A stretch of 37,514 bases of DNA from Archaeoglobaceae archaeon (lineage in GTDB: Archaea > Halobacteriota > Archaeoglobi > Archaeoglobales > Archaeoglobaceae): contig JANXEF010000009.1 in NCBI GenBank assembly GCA_025057895.1, positions 1-37,514 on the forward strand. Reading direction: 5' to 3'. Made by a program: the position numbers and the translations under genes. A model generated the notes under the pieces. That model made no database searches and was not told where the DNA came from. It worked only from the letters and a program-made list of their open reading frames with translations. Shown here piece by piece: positions 33,738 to 37,514 of this stretch; positions within the stretch are counted from its first letter, which is position 1; each line of letters begins with the position of its first letter.

Positions 33738-34718
33738 CTACCAAGGAAATCTTATAATTTTTGTTTTTCTTCCCTCAAATTCAATCTCGTCAATCAGACT
33801 TTCTCCAAGTACTTCTTCAAGTTTTTCGATTTCTTTAGCCCTGTATACTTCAAAAACCGGAATATCTGCAAATCTTAATTTCTCTACAGCTTCTTTTGTT
33901 GTTAAAACTGCGATTCTTTTTTCAATCTCCTCTTTTATTCTCTTGTAATCGTTCATCGCCTCTAATAGGGTTATATTTGGAATTCCAAGTACATTACAGA
34001 GTCTTTTCCAAAAATGCTCCTCTGTTACGATACCAAGAGTTATATATCCATCTTTTGTCCTGTAAACATCGTATCCAGGATTTCTTGTTAATTCTCTCAC
34101 CATTCCCAAGCCATTAATAAGAGATGTCAAGTGAACGGGTATGCCAAAAATTGCAGATCTGAGCATACTTATGTCTATTCTTTTTCCAACACCAGTTCTT
34201 TCTCTTTCGATCAGGGCAGAAAGAATTGCTATGACTGCAATCATCGATGATGCAAAATCTGCAAATTGGATATTAGGGTCAATAAATTCCCCTTTTCCGC
34301 AAATTTCAAGGATCCCAGTAAGTCCTAGTATGTTCAAATCGTGTGCTGGGAATTTTGATAGCTTGCTTTTCTGTCCAAATGCTGAAATAGAACAATAGAT
34401 TATTACAGGATTTATTTTGGAAACAGTTTCGTAATCTATTCCAAGTTTCTTTGCAGTTCCTGGACGAAGTCCCTCGACGATGACATCAGATTTTTCAGCA
34501 AGTTCTAGAAACTTCTTTTTCCCTTCTTCTGTTTTTAAATCTATTCGAATGATCTTTTTTCCAAAATTGAATACAGTATACATTTCACCAATCATTCTTG
34601 CTGGATCGCCGTAGGGGGGTTCTATTTTTGTTACTTCTGCCCCCAATGAAGCAAGGATTCTTGTACAGAACGGGACAGGATAATAGAATGCGACCTCCAA
34701 AACTTTTGCATCGAGCAT
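33738..34718 (-). CDS. CaiB/BaiF class III CoA-transferase or alpha-methylacyl-CoA racemase
   Basis: A 326-residue family III CoA-transferase fold protein. Typical blocks: VTKIEPPYGDPAR near the N-terminus, EGLRPGTAKKLGIDYETVS, PAHDLNILGLTGI and FADFASSMIAVIA. The His/Asp in PAHD and the Asp of FADFAS align with the catalytic His/Asp of AMACR (recalled from structures), so racemase activity is possible; formyl-CoA transferase-like activity is the alternative. It is shorter than the usual 360-400 residues. The ATG at 34716-34718 lies 25 bp from the TATA box at 34741. A regulator gene is 46 bp upstream on the same strand. Confidence 0.88.
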   Translation of the reverse strand: MLDAKVLEVAFYYPVPFCTRILASLGAEVTKIEPPYGDPARMIGEMYTVFNFGKKIIRIDLKTEEGKKKFLELAEKSDVIVEGLRPGTAKKLGIDYETVSKINPVIIYCSISAFGQKSKLSKFPAHDLNILGLTGILEICGKGEFIDPNIQFADFASSMIAVIAILSALIERERTGVGKRIDISMLRSAIFGIPVHLTSLINGLGMVRELTRNPGYDVYRTKDGYITLGIVTEEHFWKRLCNVLGIPNITLLEAMNDYKRIKEEIEKRIAVLTTKEAVEKLRFADIPVFEVYRAKEIEKLEEVLGESLIDEIEFEGRKTKIIRFPW

Positions 34719-34738
34719 GGAAGATGTATTTCCAACGG

Positions 34739-34747
34739 AATATAAAC
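34739..34747 (-). promoter_or_regulatory. TATA box for the CaiB-like gene
   Basis: Minus-strand GTTTATATT centred 25 bp from the ATG at 34718; good match, leaderless prediction. It gives the gene its own promoter despite the regulator gene just upstream. Confidence 0.65.
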
Positions 34748-34764
34748 CTGTCTCAAATTGTGCT

Positions 34765-35145
34765 TCATTTAAGTGTTATCAGACCTTCAAACTTCTCCTT
34801 CTCTAATTTTTCCATCGAATGGATTAATTCCAGCAAAGATTTTGCCCAAATTTCGATTGCCTTTGTCATCCTCTTCTTGAACTCTTCGAAAGGAATAGGT
34901 TTATACAAATATCTATAACCTCCTGATCTCAGTATTCTATAATCTCTCTCTACAAAACTCTTTTCGATTAATTTTTGCAGCGATTTGTAAACCGTACTTT
35001 TATCTTTATCAAGAATTTCAGCTATTTCCTCAACAGTCGCAGGGTTTTTCTTGAGGAGCGTTATGTATACTTCCATGTCAAAACAAGAAATGTCAAATGC
35101 ACACTTCAAAGTACATTTGAGATGATCATCGCATTTGATTTCCAT
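34765..35145 (-). CDS. TrmB-like winged-helix regulator with four N-terminal cysteines
   Basis: A 126-residue regulator. A winged helix occupies about 23-85: VYITLLKKNPATVEEIAEILDKDKSTVYKSLQKLIEKSFVERD, resembling the TrmB/MarR HTH, with SGGYRYLYKP as the wing. Preceding it is a short cysteine-rich segment with C5, C11, C15 and C21 plus H8, which could bind zinc or an iron-sulfur cluster and sense redox state. A C-terminal helix completes the protein; no sugar-binding domain. It sits between the CaiB-like gene and a divergent UPF0200-UPF0201 gene and could regulate either. Start ATG at 35145. Confidence 0.8.
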   Translation of the reverse strand: MEIKCDDHLKCTLKCAFDISCFDMEVYITLLKKNPATVEEIAEILDKDKSTVYKSLQKLIEKSFVERDYRILRSGGYRYLYKPIPFEEFKKRMTKAIEIWAKSLLELIHSMEKLEKEKFEGLITLK

Positions 35146-35204
35146 GTTTCAACTTCTTTTTTAAATTTTTTAAAATTTTCTCTTCACAACTATGATTCTC
35201 TACA

Positions 35205-35215
35205 GTATATTTAAA
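35205..35215 (+). promoter_or_regulatory. TATA box for UPF0200-UPF0201 gene
   Basis: GTATATTTAAA, centre about 35210, predicts transcription from near 35236, leaving a 10-nt leader with AGGGG just before the ATG at 35246. Confidence 0.55.
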
Positions 35216-35245
35216 TTTCGAAGTTAAATCTTTCTAGGGGTTAGA

Positions 35246-36184
35246 ATGATCATCGCATTTGTTGGTTATTCTCTATCTGGAAAGAGTACAGCATCGGAAG
35301 TTGCAAAGGAACTTGGAATTCCAGTAGTTAATATGGGAGATGTGATAAGAGAAGAAGCAACTAAACGTGGATTAGAGCAAAATTCTGAAAATCTTGGAAA
35401 AATTGCGGATGAGATACGAAAAAAAGAAGGAATAGATGCAATAGCAAAGAGATGTATCCCAAAAATAAGATCTCACGGCCCTATTGTTCTCGTTGACGGA
35501 ATAAGAGGAATAGATGAAATCAGATTATTGAAAAAAGAGTTCAAAAATATTTTCATCATATCTATTGAGGCTCCACTCGAAGTTAGATTCCAGAGAGCGA
35601 GGCAGAGGAAGAGAAGTGATGATGTTCTTAGAATCGAAGAACTGATAGAAAGAGACAAAAGGGAAGAGTCTTGGGGAATAAAAAAGGCTATGGAAATTGC
35701 TGACTTAACAATTGAGAACGTGGGAGATCTTGAAAGTTTTATAGAAAAAATAAGAGCTGTTCTCAAGAAATTGATGAGTGTCGAAATCGAGATTGAAACT
35801 TTCCTACACCCAACAGAAGATACTGAAAAGGTTGTAAAAGCAGTCAAAAATCTATTCCCAGATGCAAAGATAGAAATCGAAAATGGAAAACTCTTTGCTG
35901 TGGCAAGAAGTGTTAGACACTTTAAGGAATTGCTCAAGAAACAGAGAATATTAGACACAGCAAGAAGTGAGCTTTTGAGAGGAAGAAAAGAAAATGAAAT
36001 AATTATTTTCATAAACAAGCAAGCTGCCACTGTTTCAAGAATTAACTTCTGTGATGAGGATGCAGTGCTATCACCTCTAAGAATTACATTTAGGTTAATC
36101 AACGTTCCATTTCAGAGGTTTTTAGCTTATCTTACACCGATAACGAAAGATGGAAAACCAATCAACGAAATAGAAGAGCTATGA
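35246..36184 (+). CDS. UPF0200-UPF0201 fusion: dephospho-CoA kinase-like P-loop domain plus RNA-binding-like domain
   Basis: A 312-residue two-domain protein. Residues 1 to about 180 are a nucleotide kinase-like P-loop domain: AFVGYSLSGKST (Walker A, about 4-15), GDVIREEA, VDGIRGIDEI and ARQRKRSDD. Residues about 185-312 are a small domain of the UPF0201/COG1325 type, with a strand-helix start SVEIEIETFLHPTEDTEKV and RLINVPFQRFLAYLTP. I recall the A. fulgidus protein AF_1395 with the same UPF0200/UPF0201 architecture. The COG1325 partner has been likened to ribosomal or exosome-related proteins; function of the whole is unknown. Translationally coupled (ATGA) with the downstream DUF98 gene. 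Confidence 0.87.
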   Translation: MIIAFVGYSLSGKSTASEVAKELGIPVVNMGDVIREEATKRGLEQNSENLGKIADEIRKKEGIDAIAKRCIPKIRSHGPIVLVDGIRGIDEIRLLKKEFKNIFIISIEAPLEVRFQRARQRKRSDDVLRIEELIERDKREESWGIKKAMEIADLTIENVGDLESFIEKIRAVLKKLMSVEIEIETFLHPTEDTEKVVKAVKNLFPDAKIEIENGKLFAVARSVRHFKELLKKQRILDTARSELLRGRKENEIIIFINKQAATVSRINFCDEDAVLSPLRITFRLINVPFQRFLAYLTPITKDGKPINEIEEL

Positions 36185-36672
36185 ATGCTATACATAGAAT
36201 TTTACTTGTAACTGACGGTTCAGTAACTGCAATAATCGAAGCCGTTGCACAGAAAGAAGTAACTGTAGAAACCGTACTTCAGGAGATTTTGTATGCCAAT
36301 GAGGAAATAGCAAGAAGACTTGGAATAAACGAGGGAGAAGAAGTGAATCATCGAATTGTATATCTTAAAGCTGGTGGAAAAATCTACGCAAAAGCTATTT
36401 CTTATGCTGCCATCAAAAGGCTTCAAAACAGTTTTAGAGAGGATCTCATGAGAGCGGATATACCTATAGGAAAAATAATGAGAAAACATAAAATAGAGGC
36501 TAGAAGAGAGATAAGATGGAGTAAAATAATGCAAGATATACTACTTGCGGAAGAACTCGGTGTTAAAAAACCCCTCTTTATTGTAAGAAATTACAAGGTG
36601 ATTCATAGAAATGAAATTCTGATAGACATAACAGAATTCTTTCCTATCGAGAGATTTGAAGATTGCGTCTAA
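36181..36672 (+). CDS. DUF98 family protein, chorismate lyase-like
   Basis: A 163-residue protein of the DUF98 family, which includes chorismate pyruvate-lyase-like members such as mycobacterial Rv2949c. Matching segments: ILLVTDGSVTAIIEAVAQKEV, a REDL motif in NSFREDLMRADIPIGKIMRKH, and EILIDITEFFP at the end. The basic stretch HKIEARREIRW may form the anion-binding site. In archaea with tetrahydromethanopterin, a chorismate-derived precursor is plausible but unproven. The ATG at 36181 overlaps the preceding stop as ATGA. It is convergent with the thermosome gene at the right edge. Confidence 0.82.
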   Translation: MNAIHRILLVTDGSVTAIIEAVAQKEVTVETVLQEILYANEEIARRLGINEGEEVNHRIVYLKAGGKIYAKAISYAAIKRLQNSFREDLMRADIPIGKIMRKHKIEARREIRWSKIMQDILLAEELGVKKPLFIVRNYKVIHRNEILIDITEFFPIERFEDCV

Positions 36673-36720
36673 TCCATCACTTATTCAAAAATAGAGTGTC
36701 TTTTAATAAACTCATGAGTC

Positions 36721-36739
36721 AAAAGAAAAATTTAAAAAG
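36721..36739 (-). terminator. Oligo-T terminator after right thermosome gene
   Basis: Minus strand has CTTTTTAAATTTTTCTTTT a few bases after the thermosome stop. The plus strand of the same gap (36673-36745) has CTTTTAATAAAC, which could end the DUF98 transcript. Confidence 0.45.
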
Positions 36740-36745
36740 CTGGAA

Positions 36746-37514
36746 TTAGAATTCAGGCATTTCTTCGCCTTTACCTTTCTCTTTCTCCTTTTCAAGTCCC
36801 TTAGCTGCGATTACATCATCGACCCTCAAAATCATCACTGCGACTTCAGTTGCAGATTGTATTGCTTGTGTCTTAACTCTCAGCGGCTCGATTACACCTC
36901 TCTCCCTCATTTCAACGATCTTTCCAGTATCAACATCAACACCAGCATATTTCTGTCCTTTCTCATGTGCAGATTTTAGATTGACTATGACGTCAATTGG
37001 ATCAATTCCAGCGTTTTCTGCAAGTGTTCTAGGTATTATTTCAAGTGCATTTGCAAAAGCTTCAATAGCAAGCTGTTCTCTTCCTCCAACACTTGGTGCC
37101 CACTGCTTTAGCCTAAGACTGAGCTCCATTTCTGGGGCTCCACCACCTGGAACAACTTTTCCACTCTCGAGAGCAACTTTTGTGACTTTGATCCCATCGT
37201 TTAGAGATCTCTCAACCTCGTCAACTACATGTTCACTGCCCCCGCGGACAAGAATTGTTACAGCTCTTGGATTCTTGCAACCTTCGACAAAGACCATCTT
37301 CTCATCGCCAACTTTTCTTTCTTCAACTAGTTCAGCTTCACCAAGATCTGCTGGGCTTATTTCTCTAAGATCTGTCAGTATTTTCGCTCCCGTTGCCTTT
37401 GCAAGCTTTTCTATATCACTCTGCTTTACCCTCCTCACCGCAAGTATTCCGACCTTTGCTAGATAGTATTGCGCAAGATCATCTATGCCTTTTTGGCAGA
37501 ATACAACGTTTGCT
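36746..37514 (-). CDS. ths: Thermosome subunit, C-terminal part, cut by window edge
   Basis: This is the last 256 or so residues of a thermosome subunit; the 5' part lies right of the window. It starts within the apical/intermediate region ([20 protein letters not shown]) and shows [36 protein letters not shown], the NAGIDP equatorial motif and [17 protein letters not shown]. The end is short and charged ([10 protein letters not shown]), without the glycine-methionine tail of some paralogues. The corresponding family region is about residues 290-545. The left-edge fragment covers about 1-157, so the pieces are non-overlapping and separated by about 130 residues in family numbering. Confidence 0.96.
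   Translation of the reverse strand, partial: ANVVFCQKGIDDLAQYYLAKVGILAVRRVKQSDIEKLAKATGAKILTDLREISPADLGEAELVEERKVGDEKMVFVEGCKNPRAVTILVRGGSEHVVDEVERSLNDGIKVTKVALESGKVVPGGGAPEMELSLRLKQWAPSVGGREQLAIEAFANALEIIPRTLAENAGIDPIDVIVNLKSAHEKGQKYAGVDVDTGKIVEMRERGVIEPLRVKTQAIQSATEVAVMILRVDDVIAAKGLEKEKEKGKGEEMPEF

Overview
The window is a dense, AT-rich stretch of an archaeal chromosome. The gene set points to Archaeoglobi. It carries group II chaperonin (thermosome) genes, Alba, KEOPS Pcc1, an archaeal ATP-dependent DNA ligase, DUF357, DUF63 and DUF98 proteins, and UPF0200 and UPF0201 domains fused in one protein. From memory, the malate dehydrogenase and Alba line up almost residue for residue with the Archaeoglobus fulgidus proteins. 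Many first genes of transcription units have a TATA-like box about 25 bp before the start codon, which suggests leaderless mRNAs. Shine-Dalgarno (SD) sequences appear mostly before internal genes. No rRNA, tRNA, CRISPR array, insertion sequence or origin was found.

Layout. 1-471: N-terminal part of a thermosome gene running off the left edge. 575-1125: an unannotatable-looking stretch that is in fact a decayed fumarylacetoacetate hydrolase (FAH) family gene, the last member of a minus-strand unit with a PflX-like radical SAM protein, a UPF1-like helicase and a macro-domain protein (4286-1122). 4353-5681: malate dehydrogenase and a hotdog thioesterase. 5817-12251: a plus-strand unit purE-purC-carA-carB-larB (purine, carbamoyl phosphate, nickel-pincer cofactor). 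12275-12757: adenosine-specific kinase family. 12871-15573: tightly overlapping NfeD protease, DUF357, KsgA/Dim1 and a HemK/Mtq2-like methyltransferase. 15551-20735 (minus): a DtxR-type regulator, then a unit of aspartate kinase, RecJ-like DHH nuclease, Pcc1, a TPD/CDIN1-type nuclease and a DUF63 membrane protein. 20830-23236: BioY, two secreted proteins of unknown role and a cysteine-rich Rossmann-like protein. 23226-27717 (minus): DNA ligase, Alba, a citramalate/isopropylmalate synthase, a HIT protein and a winged-helix regulator. 27786-30523: a two-gene radical SAM unit (SPASM type plus B12-binding type). 30529-34718: indolepyruvate oxidoreductase alpha subunit, MTA/SAH deaminase and a CaiB/AMACR-type protein. 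34765-36672: a TrmB-like regulator with four N-terminal cysteines, the UPF0200-UPF0201 fusion and a DUF98 protein. 36746-37514: C-terminal part of a thermosome gene running off the right edge.

Most of the content is housekeeping (nucleotide and amino-acid synthesis, RNA modification, replication and repair). The less explored parts are the FAH pseudogene, the TPD nuclease beside KEOPS and DHH genes, the paired radical SAM genes with a divergent regulator, the cysteine-rich Rossmann-like protein, and the helicase-macro-radical SAM unit. I did not find convincing evidence of a wholly new multi-gene system.
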